From positions 1,674,001-1,738,000 of the forward strand of contig JAMPIT010000206.1 in assembly GCA_026261815.1 (NCBI GenBank): 64,000 bases of DNA, given 5' to 3'. This DNA is from Monarcha castaneiventris obscurior (lineage: Eukaryota > Chordata > Aves > Passeriformes > Monarchidae). The notes under the pieces were generated by a model. The model saw only the letters and a list, made by a program, of their open reading frames with translations, was not told where the DNA came from and ran no database searches. This document shows, piece after piece, positions 25,672 to 39,763 of the stretch. How positions within the stretch are numbered: the first letter of the stretch is position 1; the number at the start of each line of letters is the position of its first letter. A program made the translations under genes and the position numbers.

Positions 25672-26800
25672 TAGTCTTGCAAAAGTACTTTGGAAACTTA
25701 GCAGCTCTGGACAGAACTTCCATTCCCTCCTTAGCTATAGAGGTTTGTGTCATGAAAAGGGAATGGATGTTTGTTTGCTCAAGAAGGTTTGGCCATACAG
25801 TATCAGTGTGCGATTTGGACAGCAATAGTGTCACTTCATCTGTTGAAATATTTCACACCTGTAGTTCTTAAGAAGCTCAGCACTATCCACAGGTGAACTT
25901 AAATTTGGAGATTATCCTTCATATTTCCTACATCTACTCTTGATCTCTGTGTATTGTACCAAACTGCTTCTTAAAGGTTCATTTCTTGTTTTTTTACTTG
26001 GAGTACTAATATGGCCCATGACCACAAAAAAAGGTGCTTGTCTAGCAATTAGTGTAATAAGTGTTTCACAGAAACATTGTGTTGATTGGGTGTAGATGAA
26101 CCAAATCCCAAGCAATGAGGTTTCTGGCTTTTTGCCTTAATTGAACAAATATTTTGAGTTCAGCTCTCAGCCTGACAAGGTGGAGAGTGGGGATAAAAAG
26201 AAAAGGTGTTGAGAGGGTTAATTAAAATGTCTTTGACATTTTAATTTTTCCAGTATATGTTTATGGTTCAGTAGCCCTGATGTCAATTTTCAGTACCAAA
26301 AGTGGGAGGAGAGCAGGTATTGGATACATGACCAGTTGAAAGGTTTTTTGCCATCTCATCGTTAAATAAACAGAGCTAGACTGTTCTGGTGCCAGTGGTT
26401 TTCTTTCTAGGTGATCTTTAAAAGAAAATTTCCATGTTTTATTTGAAAGGGATGATCTATATTTGCTTCAGCTTTTTTATAAGAAGCCGGTCAGCTGAAG
26501 TGTACAGTTGTGTAGTCTGCTGTGCATACACACAAAATATTTAATATGCTAAAATGGAATAGAAAAAAAACCCCTGTACAGTTGAGAACATAAAACACCA
26601 AGTTGATAAAATGGAGACTCAAAGTTTTCCTGCAGTTATAAAGCCACGACTTGTAGTAATCATCATGATTTGCTCTTGAAAATTCTCTCAGGATCTCTCA
26701 TCATTGCCAAGCCTTTTCCTGATAAGTTGTATCTGCAGTGAAATAAAAAGAAAATGTGCATCACATTTATTTTCAGAAAGTCCAATCCTAGTAAGATTTT

Positions 26801-26806
26801 AATAAA
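26801..26806 (+). terminator. GAB1: Candidate distal poly(A) signal of GAB1
   Basis: Canonical AATAAA followed within 15-45 bases by a GT-rich downstream element, the usual arrangement for efficient cleavage. The assignment is inferred; no transcript data were available. Confidence 0.45.
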
Positions 26807-27222
26807 TGCTGTTTGAGGTCGTGGGTTTAATGTGTGTATGTGGGGCTTGCACAAGGTACCCAGATAGCTTGATTGTTTTAATCAGAAGGCCAGAAGAGGA
26901 GGAAAATAGAAATATGCCTTATTTTTCCTGATTTCCTACCAGACTTCAAAATATGTAAGCTTTCATATTTTTATGCACTTTACAGGGAACATACTTTAGA
27001 GGAAGGAACTTGCTTCTGTGCACTTGTGCTGGTTTTTGCACACTTGTAAACTATGCAGACTAGCTGAAATGTTTAGGGTTTTTTTCTTTCCATTATGTGT
27101 TAGGGGTGAAGGATACAGGCCTGGGAGTTTTGGAGATGCCTCAGACTGGCCTGCTGGTGTACCTCAGTTAGAGTCTGGAGTTAATTGCATCAAAGCAGTG
27201 ATTCAACCCTCTGCTGAGGTAT

Positions 27223-27262
27223 ATTTATAGGTATTACCTATTTATAGGTAATACCTATAAAT
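27223..27262. repeat. Perfect inverted repeat (hairpin), 16-bp arms, 8-nt loop
   Basis: Left arm ATTTATAGGTATTACC, loop TATTTATA, right arm GGTAATACCTATAAAT. The arms are exact reverse complements. It lies about 400 bases past the candidate GAB1 poly(A) site. The function, if any, is unknown. Confidence 0.95.
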
Positions 27263-29311
27263 CATGGTGTGCATATTTAACTATTTTTTTTTTTAATTAA
27301 TCATAATTGAAACACAAATGTTGGAAACAAATGGTGTTTAGAGTTAAGTCCCCTAATCTCCAGTTAGGCATAGAGCAGCATTTGAAAAGACATTATGTGT
27401 AACAGGGTTCAAATTCCCCAGGCACACAAATCCATTTAGGATCTTCTGAACAGCAGAATTTAATATTCAAGGCACCACTGTCCTCTTTAAGTAAGTGAAA
27501 GTTCCAAGAACTTTTTCAAAATCTTATTTCTACTCAATTATGTATATATAAGTTTAGGAACCAAATTCTAAAAATACTCCTTATGTTTTAACTATATTTT
27601 TTTCCTTCATATATTAAAGAAATTATGATCCTCAAGACATTTTTGCCTTTAGCTCTACTCACTAACAGCCCAATTTGAGGAAGCACAAAATAGACTTGGC
27701 CCTTGAACTTTTTAAAAAGAAGAAAAAAGTAAAGGAGCCACCCAGGACCAGGATTTAGCCTCTGATCCCCTCATACACCAGCGGGTGAACCTGCCTTCCA
27801 GCCTGCCAGAGAATTCCAGTGCTCAGCTTAGAAGTCGGGACACAAATCCTGTGGCCAGTACCAGGGAAGCACCAACAAGCTCTGAAAAAGTGGTTTGCTT
27901 AAAAATAATATCAAGGGTTGAAGCAAAAAAAATCATTTTGGAGAAGGTTGGTGGGTTTGTTTCCTCTGTGTAAAAAGGATAGGATAAAATTTAGGATTGT
28001 GATGGGAGTATACCCAGTACTACCCTTTATGAGGTGTGCTGTATCTCACTGTGAATTCTACTGTTCACCCCCAGTTTTTTGTAATGGTATCTGTGGTCTG
28101 TATTTTTGTAGAGCATTTGGTGTACCAGAAGGGCCATCTTTAAAGTCTGGGATCAAGGATCAGAAAATGTTGCTTCCCACCAACATTTTAAGTTCAGGGA
28201 TAAATTTGCAATGGATAGTTCCAGGATCTTAAGATTTTCCTTTAGTAGGTGCGTTATGTATAAGGATGGAAACCTGAAATTAAGCAAGCAATTATTGTTC
28301 TGTAAGTGGGATGTTTTTCTGCTTAAAAAAAAAAAAACCCAAACAAACCCAAAAAAATTAAAATTATTTTAAACTTGTCTGCTCTGCGCACACAATGTCA
28401 GATTTTTCTCTTAGTAGTTTTTCTCTCCCCTCATCACAATGATCTGAATAAATGCTGTTACATTTTCTCCAGGACACTCAGTTCTTTGGTGAAGTCTTAC
28501 TTTTGATTTCCTGTGTCTTTCTGACATGATTTTCCCCCCAACTATTCTCTTTAATTAAGGGAGGGTTGAAAACCAATTACTTTTATAATAGCTGCTCTGG
28601 TTTTTGTGAGTGAGCAGCATTTTTTTAATGTAGCAAATCTCTGTTGTAATTCAGAATAATCACTACTGCAGAAAGGAATTCAGATGATGTATACAAAGCA
28701 GTAACTCCAAAGCAGTGACTATAGGCCAATACAAAAGGTATATTCATGTCTAAAACCAAGGGCTCAGGAAATACATGTGGCACAAAACAACTACAGTCTG
28801 CAGCACATGTGAGAGCCCACGATTTTTGCAATACAAACTGTTTGAAAGCCCCTGTATGTCGTATCTGTTCTGATACTACAGTTACAGGAAAGTAGGTATT
28901 TGTCAATGGTAAGTGTCAAAGTGTTTTTCAAAGTCTTTCGTGAGTATTTAAGTATCTAAACACTAGGGGGAAAATTGGCCCTGATCACAACTGCAGCATA
29001 AGAACAACAAAGCAGCATAAGAAAGGCAAGAAAACCATGAAAATCAGATTAAGATGCTATGGCAGAGGCATCAATGTATGAAATTTGGGTGTAGAGGCAG
29101 ATAGATACCTGTGTATATGTGGAATCCAGCTAGAACTGTTATTTTAAGGGATAAAACTGCCCATGTAGTAAAAAGTAGAAAAGTAGAAAAGTATTATGTC
29201 TTGCTTAAAAAAACTCTTTCTCAGATTTATCCCTATCTTTCACTGAAAGTTTATATCCAACTTCTTAAAATCCCTTTTTGTCCTAAGAATAACAGCAGCA
29301 GGAGGAAGTCT

Positions 29312-29358
29312 CCATGATCTCAAAGGTCTTTTCCAACCTAGTTAATTCTGTGATTTTC
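29312..29358 (+). mobile_element. Short CR1 3'-tail remnant
   Basis: Reads tgatctcaaaggtcttttcc aacctagttaattctgtgat, the terminal part of a plus-strand CR1. Only about 45 bases are recognisable. Confidence 0.65.
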
Positions 29359-32236
29359 TAAGTCAGGTGGCTTAACTGCTCTGCCAATGGATGGAGGAAG
29401 TGAGTTTTCCAAGAGTCTTCCCTTGCCCTATCTCCCTCTGGTTGCAGTGCTGTAAGGTGAGAACTGAACTTCAGGAAAGGAAACAGGGCCAGGGCAGAAT
29501 CTCATTTCTGGCAGGGAGGAGAACCTGAAGATTTAAAAAGGGAAGGATCTATGTGTGTGTAATAAAGTGTTTCTGTGTTATTTTTTATATAAAAATGTAT
29601 TTTACATATTGAAAAAATACATACTTTTGCATTTTGGTTGAGCCTTTTCAGTCATAGCAGCAAAGAAATAAAATCTAAAAGAACTTTTTTCACTCTGGGA
29701 TTTTTCTGTGAGAGTGCCGATTGTTACAGAATCTCCGTTCTTTGAGGATTTCTGTAATGAGTATCAGCAGTTGACTCCATATGGCGTCTTTTTTTTTTTG
29801 CATGGGTAAATTTTATTGATGAAAGGTCTTGTTTTAAACTGGACACAAGCAGAGTCTGATATGCTATGTGCATGCCATGTTGCTGTTACCAAATATTCAC
29901 TGGTTTGTGGTTGGGCACAATTTGAAAGACTGTTGGTCTTCACATGTCACTATTTTTGTAGTCTACTTTTTGAAGGTAGACACGCAGCAGGCTTACAAAT
30001 GTTCATTACAGTTTGTTTAAGCACAGCAGACGTATTTTCTATGAAAGGTTAATTTTACCAGGATGGTTATACTGTAATTTGAACATCATCTCAACATCAT
30101 CTTCACGGTACTCGAAATGTAAAGAGCGCATGGATGAAATTTATAAACCTACATGTGGTAAACTCTAAAACATTTCCATTGCATTAAGGAATCTACTGAA
30201 ATTAATGTGTGGTATCATTTGCATGTGTTGTGTTTTTTGTGGGGGATGAGTTTTTTTAATAATGAAAATCAATGCATTGCCATTTATGACAAAGCTGATG
30301 ACAGTGACCTTTGCTGATGGGGATTTTGGGGTTTTTTGTTTTGGGGGCTTTTTTAACAGATGTAGCATTATTTTGATGGCTTCTTTGACTGTTGATCCTC
30401 TGTGTGTGTATGCATGTACACACCACTTCTTGCCTGCAGCACTGTTAATCTGAGGCTGGAAGAAAAGTGACAGTGGCAGAAGTGATGGCTTTGAAATAGG
30501 TCTAATTGTGTTTACTCTTGATGGGATAGTCCAGCTCAACATCAGCCTTGTGAGGAACTAGAAAATCTGGCAGTATCTCATCTCACAGGGGTAGTATCTT
30601 GCTTTGGCATTGCAAACTAAAAAAAAAAAAATGGCAAAAGCCCCCTAGGATCTGAGCACAATCCAAGCTCTCACCCCTCTCTTACCTTCTTGGACCCAAA
30701 TGACTGCCGTATGTCTGATGGAGCAACCGCAAACAACTCTATTTCATTCCTTTTGTTTCCCAAATTTTGGGAAGATTTACAGCGTTGATACGTGTGCAGC
30801 AATGCCTATTAGCATAATGACTGCACAGCTAATAGTATCATTTAGAGTTGCTCTTACTTGTGGTGTTTCAATTTCTTGTTTAACAAGGAGCCATCTAAAG
30901 AATATTAATTAAAGTTATGTTTGCACAACTAAGCAACAAAATGGAATGATGTGTCACCCGAGAGACTTGACAAAAATCTGTAATTAAACTGTTCTTTACT
31001 AACTTCATAAGCATGTTAGTAATTAGTTGTCTCTACAGTTTAGTACTGGCTGAGGGGGATTTCTTGCTTTATTGTGTGTTTGACCATATGTTGGTGTTCA
31101 GCACATCAGTAACCTCTATTGTGAACTTTATGCCACTGGTTGCTTTCAGTTTAAGGTCATCATATTTGGGCTCTGTATGGACTGTTACCATGATTTCGTG
31201 TGTTCATGAACACTTCCATGTTAACTCGGAAAGTCCTCTTTCCTGCTTTGGTTGGGTTTTTTAAGGGGGGTGGTTTGGTTTGGTTTGGTTGTTGTTGGGT
31301 GGGGTTTTGTGTTTTGGTTTTCTGGGGAGTTTTTTGCATAGTCTTCTGCTCTGCTTTCAGGACTTCAAAAAATTCAAAAAGAAATCCAGACCCTTTTGTC
31401 TTTTAACTTTTGGCAGGATTTTTTTTTCAATTATTTTGCCTGTTGAAGAAGAGATGAATGTTCACTTCTTCTGATACTGAGCACACAAATATCTCAACAC
31501 CCCCACCCCCTGGCATGGTGCTATTTTATTTTGCTGGATGGCCAAGGATCAACGAGATTTGGACAGAGGTTGTGCTTTTCTCCCTGCTCCATCAAACCAG
31601 ATCCTACCTGTCGATTTTAGTCTCATTATAAGAGATGGTGTCAAAGGTGCTGAAGCATCCTCATTGTTCTTCCCAAATACCTGACTTCTTCCCAAGGGCC
31701 TTCTCTACCCCATTTTCCTTCACCGGTGATTCTCCATGTGTGGTTTTGTTTGTGTGCTTTGCAGGAGAGGCAAAAGAATGAAAAATGAGAAAGGAGGGAG
31801 TGTAGCTCCCTTCCCACCCTGATCTACACTCCTCACCATACAGGGAGCACTGCATTATCTGGAGCAGTTCTGGGAGAGGGGGCAGGAGCTGAGGCACAGC
31901 AGGTGGACAAAAGACTATGCTGGAGGAGCATAGGTGGCTAAATTAACACAGTTAAATATGATTTGCTGCTGCAGGTATTTAAAAGTTCAAGCTGTGTCCC
32001 TGAATGGAGAGAAAAGTGTTTAGCAAAGCTCAGGGACTGGGTTTTCTGTGGTAAGAGATGACAACAAGGAGTGGGAAAATATGACAGTAAATTTGTGATG
32101 AGCTGAGAAATCCTATTCTAGGAAAATTGAGATTTTCTGGGAATTTATTCTTCTGAGTAGTTCTGGCAGAAACAAAGTGACACAATCTTTTGGAAATGTC
32201 AAAGCTAGTAATTTAAACTTCAAAAAATATTAAAGG

Positions 32237-32500
32237 ATGTCTCTAATAAAAGACAATGGAATGAAGACTGTAATAATCATCATGGAGATGGTCTCTTTTG
32301 CTGCTACCTTCCAGGTTACAATGGTTTCTCAGGATGTGGAAGGTGCAGCTTCACAAAGCCATGGAGTGCAGTCAGTGGCTGCATCTACACTGACAGCACT
32401 TGTAAACATTTCTGGAATATCTACAGGTGTGACAAATCTGCAGGATGAGATGTATAGAGCAATTCGGATGATGTGGAGAACCTGGCTGTCCACACTGTGA
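32237..32500 (+). other. Unidentified 87-codon open stretch, possible repeat remnant
   Basis: An Ala/Ser/Thr-rich segment followed by an amphipathic stretch (TNLQDEMYRAIRMMW) that looks more protein-like than neighbouring frames. The minus strand is also open here (32372-32737). No start context, splice sites or known family could be assigned. It may be a fragment of a decayed retroelement. It is listed so that it can be searched, not as a gene. Confidence 0.2.
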
Positions 32501-33169
32501 CCTAGTCAGGCAACTTTTGCTTCTGACTTGCTCAGGTCTGGCCCTTTGGACAGCCTCTGTTAGCACCTGGAGTGCAATAGTTGTGCTCTTAAGCAGACTT
32601 TCCTGCTCAGTTTCGTCCCATTCCGTGCACTCTGGGGTTCTGGGATGCATGCTCTGGTAGGTGGCACCCGGCAGGTTATCAGTGAGGAGGTGCACTCCTC
32701 CTGTAAGCGAAGGCAGTGCAGGTGTATGTCTGCTCAATCACAACCTAAAGCAGGGGGCTGTGGCCCATGATGCCTCAAGCTAGGAGCAGACACTGTGTTG
32801 TTGTATTCAGGTGGTTACAAAACTGTACTTCTCTACCTGCAAACTTGGTCTGGCTCCATCAACCCAAGCAAGTGAGAGCAGGGGACTTGAGAGGGTGGCT
32901 CTGTGACACCATTTTCATGAATGCTCAAGGCCCTCAACCCAGAATTCATGGAGAGATGAGGAACCCATGCAGCAACCTGAAGCTGCCTCATCAGTAACTT
33001 GCTGTACAGCACATTGCTGTCACCTGCTTTAATTATACACCGCTGCTGCTTCCACCTGGAGGTGCCGGAGCCATGAGGTGGCACAGGGGGGCTGCTGCTG
33101 GGCTCCAGCCAGAGCATGGCTTCACCTCCTCGGGTGATTCCTGAGCCTCTCCTGGAGGGCTGTGACAAA

Positions 33170-33580
33170 TGGTGAAGGGCCCTGAGGGGAAGCCGTATGA
33201 GGAGCGGCTGAGGTCACTTGTTCTGTTCAGCCTGGAGGAGGAACCTCATCGCAGTTACGGCTTCCTCGTGAGGGGAAGAGGAGGGGCAGGCACTAGTCTC
33301 TGTGGTGACAGTGACAGGACCCCCGAGGGAATGGCCTGAAGTTGTGCTAGGGAGGTATAGGTTGGATGTCAGGAAAAAATTCTTCCCCCAGAGGGAGGCT
33401 GGGCACTGGAACAGGCTCCTCAGGGAAGTGGTCACAGCAGCAGCCTGACAGAGCTCCAGAAGTGTTTGGACGATGCTCTCAAGCATCAGGGTGTGACTCT
33501 TGGGGATGTCCTGTGCAAGGCCAGGAGTTGAACTCGATGACCCTTGTGAGTCCCTTCCAACTCAGGATATGCTGTAATCT
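33170..33580 (+). mobile_element. CR1 LINE 3' fragment next to the SMARCA5 CpG island
   Basis: Plus-strand CR1: gaggagcggctgaggtcact, ttctgttcagcctggagga, ggttggatgtcaggaaaaaa ttcttcccccagag, and the tail gagtcccttccaactcagga. It is about 410 bases long, 5'-truncated and with no intact reading frame. It ends only about 100 bases before the GC-rich promoter block. Confidence 0.93.
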
Positions 33581-33679
33581 TAGGCACGGTATGAAACCTG
33601 ATGCCTGCCCAGGCTTGACCTGATCTCTCCTGTACGGCCCTGAGTCACGGGGAGGTGAAGACCCCACAGTTACAGAGCC

Positions 33680-34680
33680 GACTTCGGCTCCCTGCCCGGC
33701 CTCAGCAGCCCCCGCGGGCTCGGCGGGGTCCCGGCGGATCCCAGAGCGCTCCTTCCCGGGCGCTCCGCGCGCGGACCGGGCGGGCCCCGCAGCGCCCCCA
33801 GCGGCGGCGGCGCGCGCTGCTCCCGCCTCGCCGTCCCCGCCGCGCGAGGGGGGAAGTCTCGCGAGCGCGGGCTCGCGGCGCGGCTCGCGCGCTGGTTGGC
33901 GGCTCCCGCCGGGACGGGCCGGGCCGGGCCTCGCTCCTTCCGCCGGCCGCGCTCCGGGAACCGGGGTCCGCAGGCCGCCGCCGCCTCTTCCTCCTCCTCC
34001 GCCGGGATCCCGGCTGCCGCCCGCCCCTACCCGCAGCGCGCAGCCCGCCGGACGCCGGCCCGAGCCTCGGCGGAGCGCCGTTTCCTCGCGGCGGGGATCA
34101 TGTCCGCCGGGCAGCCGCCGCCGCCGCAGCCGGACGAGCCGCCCGCGCCGCCGCTGCCACCGGGCGCCAACACCGGGGAGGCCGCGGGGACGGGGCCGCC
34201 CTGCACCGCCGGCCTGGCCGGGAGCGACATCAAGATGGAGGTGAGTCGGCTTGGCCCGGCGGGGCCCCCCGCTCCCCCGGCGGCAGGTGGGACACCCCGG
34301 GCCGCGTGGGGCCGCGGGAGACAATGGAGGAGCGGCCGCGGGGCCGCACCTGGCAAAGCCGGGCCGCGCTCTGGCCCCGCCGCCTTCACTTCTGCCCTCC
34401 CTCCCGCCGGGAGCGCGGCCCGGCGGGGTGGGGGTGTCTAGGGGGGAGTCCCATCCCTCCGCGCGCCCTCCTCGCCGCGCAGGGGGCCCGGGAGTCGCGC
34501 TCTTCCTGCCGCCGGGACACGGGGAAGGAGGCGCTGCGGCCGGGTCACGCCGCGTATTTGTTTTTCAAACGGGGCGGCGGAGCCCCCCGCGTACCCGCAG
34601 GCATTCCCTCCGCTCCTGCCCCCCCGAGACCCTGCCCAGCCTTTGCGCTTCCTGCTCCAGCGGCGAGCCAGCCCGGCGTC
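33680..34680. promoter_or_regulatory. SMARCA5: CpG-island promoter of SMARCA5
   Basis: About 1 kb of very GC- and CpG-rich sequence in an otherwise AT-rich window, spanning the 5' UTR, exon 1 and the start of intron 1. There is no TATA box. A GC box (GGGCGGG, 33778-33784) and a TCTCGCGAG element (33857-33865, one base short of the palindromic TCTCGCGAGA promoter motif) lie upstream of the ATG. This fits a broadly expressed chromatin gene with dispersed initiation. The exact start sites cannot be read from sequence. Confidence 0.85.
34100..34240 (+). CDS. SMARCA5: SMARCA5 exon 1 (start codon; Pro/Ala/Gly-rich N-terminus)
   Basis: ATG at 34100-34102 with A at -3, then 47 codons to GAG and donor gtgagt. 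It encodes MSAGQPPPPQPDEPPAPPLP and ends SDIKME. The start was chosen because M-S-x-A and the following proline run resemble the mammalian N-terminus (MSSAAEPPPPPP), and the ME joins the next exon's EAFDDAS as in human MEEIFDDAS. The frame stays open about 68 codons upstream, but without an ATG. Confidence 0.9.
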
Positions 34681-36560
34681 TAAAAAGCACGAGCGATGCT
34701 TGTCTGCTGAAGTGCTTCAAAACTTTTTTCTTTTTTTTTTTGTTGGGGGTGGCGAAAGACGGTGTGAGGGTTGTTGGAGGGGTTGTTTTGGCAACAGGTG
34801 CGTGTATTCCAGAAATTTGAAGAGGTTGGAAGTGATTGCCTGGAGATGCTAATTCTATCGCAGCATTGTTTCTTTAACGTTAGCAGGAAACTGGTCGGTC
34901 CTGCTTTCAGCGCTGGGTGTTTTGTACTCTGAGTCACGCTGGGCTGCCCAACCTACTTGATCTAAATAAATTTGCAAATGCCATGTTTTTCGGATGAACA
35001 AGTAGACAAAGCACTGTGGGAAATAATTCTTGCTCGAACCTGCAGAAATAGGGCAATTCCGGGCTGGAGTTTAGCGTGTGGAGGCTGAGAAACGCGTGCT
35101 CTCGAGGCGCCCGTGTGCGAGGGCTCTCTGTGCTGCCAAGTTCCTTTTTTACCTTGGGGAGGGATTTCCTGGCATACAGTGAAGTTGCAGTTGGAATGCC
35201 TTCTTGATAGTCGTGAGCATCTGAAAGACTGCTTTCCCTGGTCTCCAGCTAAATTGCAGGGTTTTGTCATCTGTGCGGCAGATGATGAGCTCGGATGGCC
35301 GTGCTGCTCCGATGCTGCACTTTCCAGGTTTGGCGGTGCAGGAGAAAGGGGAATTTCGAACAGAAGTTCCAACGGTCCTCTGCTTGTGCTCGCTGGGTGT
35401 TGGCTCAGTCCAGTGGGGGATGAGTAAGAGGATTTGATTATGACTTCCGAAGAGCTTTAGCCATAACTTCTTATGCTCAATTCTTTATATTTTGACTAGT
35501 GAATGAAACATTTGTGTTAGGATTTTTCTGTTTCCACATGCCTCACCTTCCAGAGGTTTGTGAGGAAATACCCACTGACAAATATCCTGTTTCTTGCCAG
35601 CCTTTGTTTCATTTGATTCTTACTTTTCCTGTTTCTTTGTTCTGTATTGGCCAGTAAAGATTGAATTTAGCTCCATTCTTACTTGGCTCAGTTAAACAGA
35701 TGGTTAATAAACACTTGAAAGCATCTCATTTGTTTTATTTTCTCACCCTTTCAAGAATTATTCTGTAATGTTACCTTAGCATTGTTTATCAGGAAAGGAT
35801 CATCTCACTGCTTTTAGTTTTAACAGCAGAAGATGAAAATACATATGGAAGATGATGTGGAAAGAGTTAACCTAATGGCAGAAGAGACAAGCATAAAAAA
35901 GCCCTGATCTGAAAGAGTAATTGAAGGCAGTGTGTTAAGGATTTGGCAGGAAGGGAATGAGGGAGGACTGTCCTCTCCCAGCCAGCTGGTTTTTCTGTTG
36001 TTAGTAGTACCATGGGCAATAAACATTGTATTTGATTTAGTAAACTACATAGGGGAAAAATACGGTTTCCTAAATTCCTCCTCAGCTTTCAGGACAAAAC
36101 TGCAGTCCTTGTTTAGATTTGTTCCTTTGATACAGAATGATGAGGGATCAGGGCAATCTGGCAAAAACCTTGAAATTACCCTTGCCTCAGGCCTGGAGCT
36201 GGTGCTCTCACAGTCTGCCCAGAGCCAGCTTCAGGAGGAGTTGGCTCAGCACCCTAGAGGTGGCATGCTGAGCTCCTGGACCACAGCTGTCTCCCTCATT
36301 CACGCTGATGTGATGCTTTAATGATGGAGCTAAATCGGATTACAGAGACCCAGCTCTGTCCCTCACCCCGTGGCAGGGATCTTTGATCCATCTTCAGGTA
36401 ATTGTATAGGAAATAATAGAGAGCTGACAACTATCTGTCCACATCAGGTGCCATAGCCAGCGTTTGCTGCTTTGATACAATGTGAAACAAGCTTATTCTC
36501 CTTCACATGGGTATCTTCACTTTTTCAGAAATATTTCTTTTAAATTTTTTTTGATCTCAG
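34241..36560 (+). other. SMARCA5: SMARCA5 intron 1
   Basis: 2.3 kb. The first 440 bases are still in the CpG island, then composition drops to the intron average. No repeat or extra exon is recognised. Confidence 0.8.
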
Positions 36561-36635
36561 GAGGCTTTTGATGATGCATCTCTGGCGAAACAAAAAGAAA
36601 TCCAGGAAACAGATCCTACATATGAAGAGAAAATG
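36561..36635 (+). CDS. SMARCA5: SMARCA5 exon 2
   Basis: 75 bases, 25 codons, acceptor tgatctcag and donor gtatgt. It encodes EAFDDASLAKQKEIQETDP and TYEEKM, the acidic N-terminal region (residues 48-72). Confidence 0.95.
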
Positions 36636-39034
<2,399 letters not shown>

Positions 39035-39662
39035 TGAGTGATGACACATAGGCCAACTCGTACTATAATTAAGATTTTATTGTACTTTAAAAGTGGAAGT
39101 TAAACTTGCTAATTTTTTTGCACTTTGTCAGTGTGTGTGCCTTTTTTTTCAACTGCCCACCTGTAAGTTGAGGGTTGCTTAAGAATTCACGGAGTTACAA
39201 GAGATTTGTGTTGATACTAAAGCTTTCCAGCATAAAGAAAAGCAGGAGCAGAAAAGTAAAGCAGTCGTGGCTCTGAATTTTAAGAGCTTGTGGAGAACAT
39301 CAGTATGCAACACCTTGCAGGCAGCTTGAAAATTGTAAGTCTAGAAATTTGGATTGCCTTCATTGCAGCTTGTAGGGCTCCGGTGTTTGGCAGGTGCAGC
39401 AGAACTTAAATGCAGTGTTGTTCCTTGTCTTTAAAGTTAAAAGCCAGTACTGATGCACACATTGATCCCCTTCTAGTCACTTTGGGCTGATATTTGAGCC
39501 TACTGAACATGAATTCTAATGAAGAATTTTGCTAGAAATTTCTTTGGGTGTTTGCATTCTGTATTGCAATATATCCATTAATATACATTAGATTTTATTT
39601 CGCAGCAACTTGCTGTCTTTTTAGTTTATCCAGACACTTACTACTATTTTGGACTTTTCCAG

Positions 39663-39763
39663 CTATCGACACCGTAGAACAGAGCAGGAAGAGGACGAGG
39701 AGCTGTTAACAGAAAGCTCCAAGACAACGAATGTCTGCACTCGATTTGAAGAATCTCCATCAT
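39663..39763 (+). CDS. SMARCA5: SMARCA5 exon 4 (AutoN segment)
   Basis: 101 bases, acceptor ggacttttccag and donor gtgtgt (a weak donor context, T before the GT). It encodes [19 protein letters not shown], the AutoN motif that mimics the H4 basic patch and holds the ATPase inactive. Residues 128-161. Confidence 0.95.

Larger units (their letters stand above)
1..26825 (+). other. GAB1: GAB1 gene, 3' part (5' exons outside window)
   Basis: Scaffold protein that is tyrosine-phosphorylated downstream of MET, EGFR and other receptors and recruits PI3K, SHP2, CRK and PLCgamma at the plasma membrane. The window holds eight coding exons: 1933-2534, 4313-4398, 4605-4908, 16488-16577 (cassette), 18362-18455, 18795-18918, 21884-22006 and 22200-22358. 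All have AG acceptors, and the first seven have GT donors. Reading phase is continuous with or without the cassette. The joined fragment is 526 residues. Its landmark tyrosines fall at human positions 447, 472, 589, 627 and 659 (694-residue numbering), so no net insertion or deletion has occurred relative to human. The N-terminal PH domain and roughly 198 residues lie upstream of base 1. The gene's end is set from the best poly(A) signal and is uncertain. Confidence 0.95.
22359..26825 (+). other. GAB1: GAB1 3' UTR (end inferred)
   Basis: Long AT-rich non-coding sequence after the stop. Candidate poly(A) signals are AATAAA at 24067-24072, followed by a GT-rich stretch, and AATAAA at 26801-26806, followed by a strong GT-rich run (gtgggtttaatgtgtgtatg). 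The second fits the multi-kilobase UTR known for mammalian GAB1. Later AATAAA copies at about 28447 and 29561 could extend it. Pumilio-type TGTAAATA elements occur at 22572-22579 and 25081-25088. A (TG)n tract lies at 25641-25669. Confidence 0.6.
26826..33170. other. Intergenic region between GAB1 and SMARCA5
   Basis: AT-rich and mostly featureless. It contains the hairpin at 27223, a short CR1 tail near 29312, a (GGTTT)-type run near 31266-31300, and AATAAA hexamers near 28447, 29561 and 29665 that could serve an extended GAB1 UTR. Between 32237 and 32740 both strands are unusually free of stops (see findings). No exon of a known gene is recognised. Confidence 0.7.

Noticed and set aside
25508..25871. 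Open frames with Cys-Val or Thr-His repeats on both strands
   Set aside because: They translate the (TG)n microsatellite.
33479..34683. Very long open frames (281 codons on -, 342 codons on +) across the CpG island
   Set aside because: GC-rich DNA lacks stop codons by composition. The frames are Arg/Pro/Ala/Gly-rich shadows of the SMARCA5 promoter and exon 1, and the minus frame runs into a CR1.
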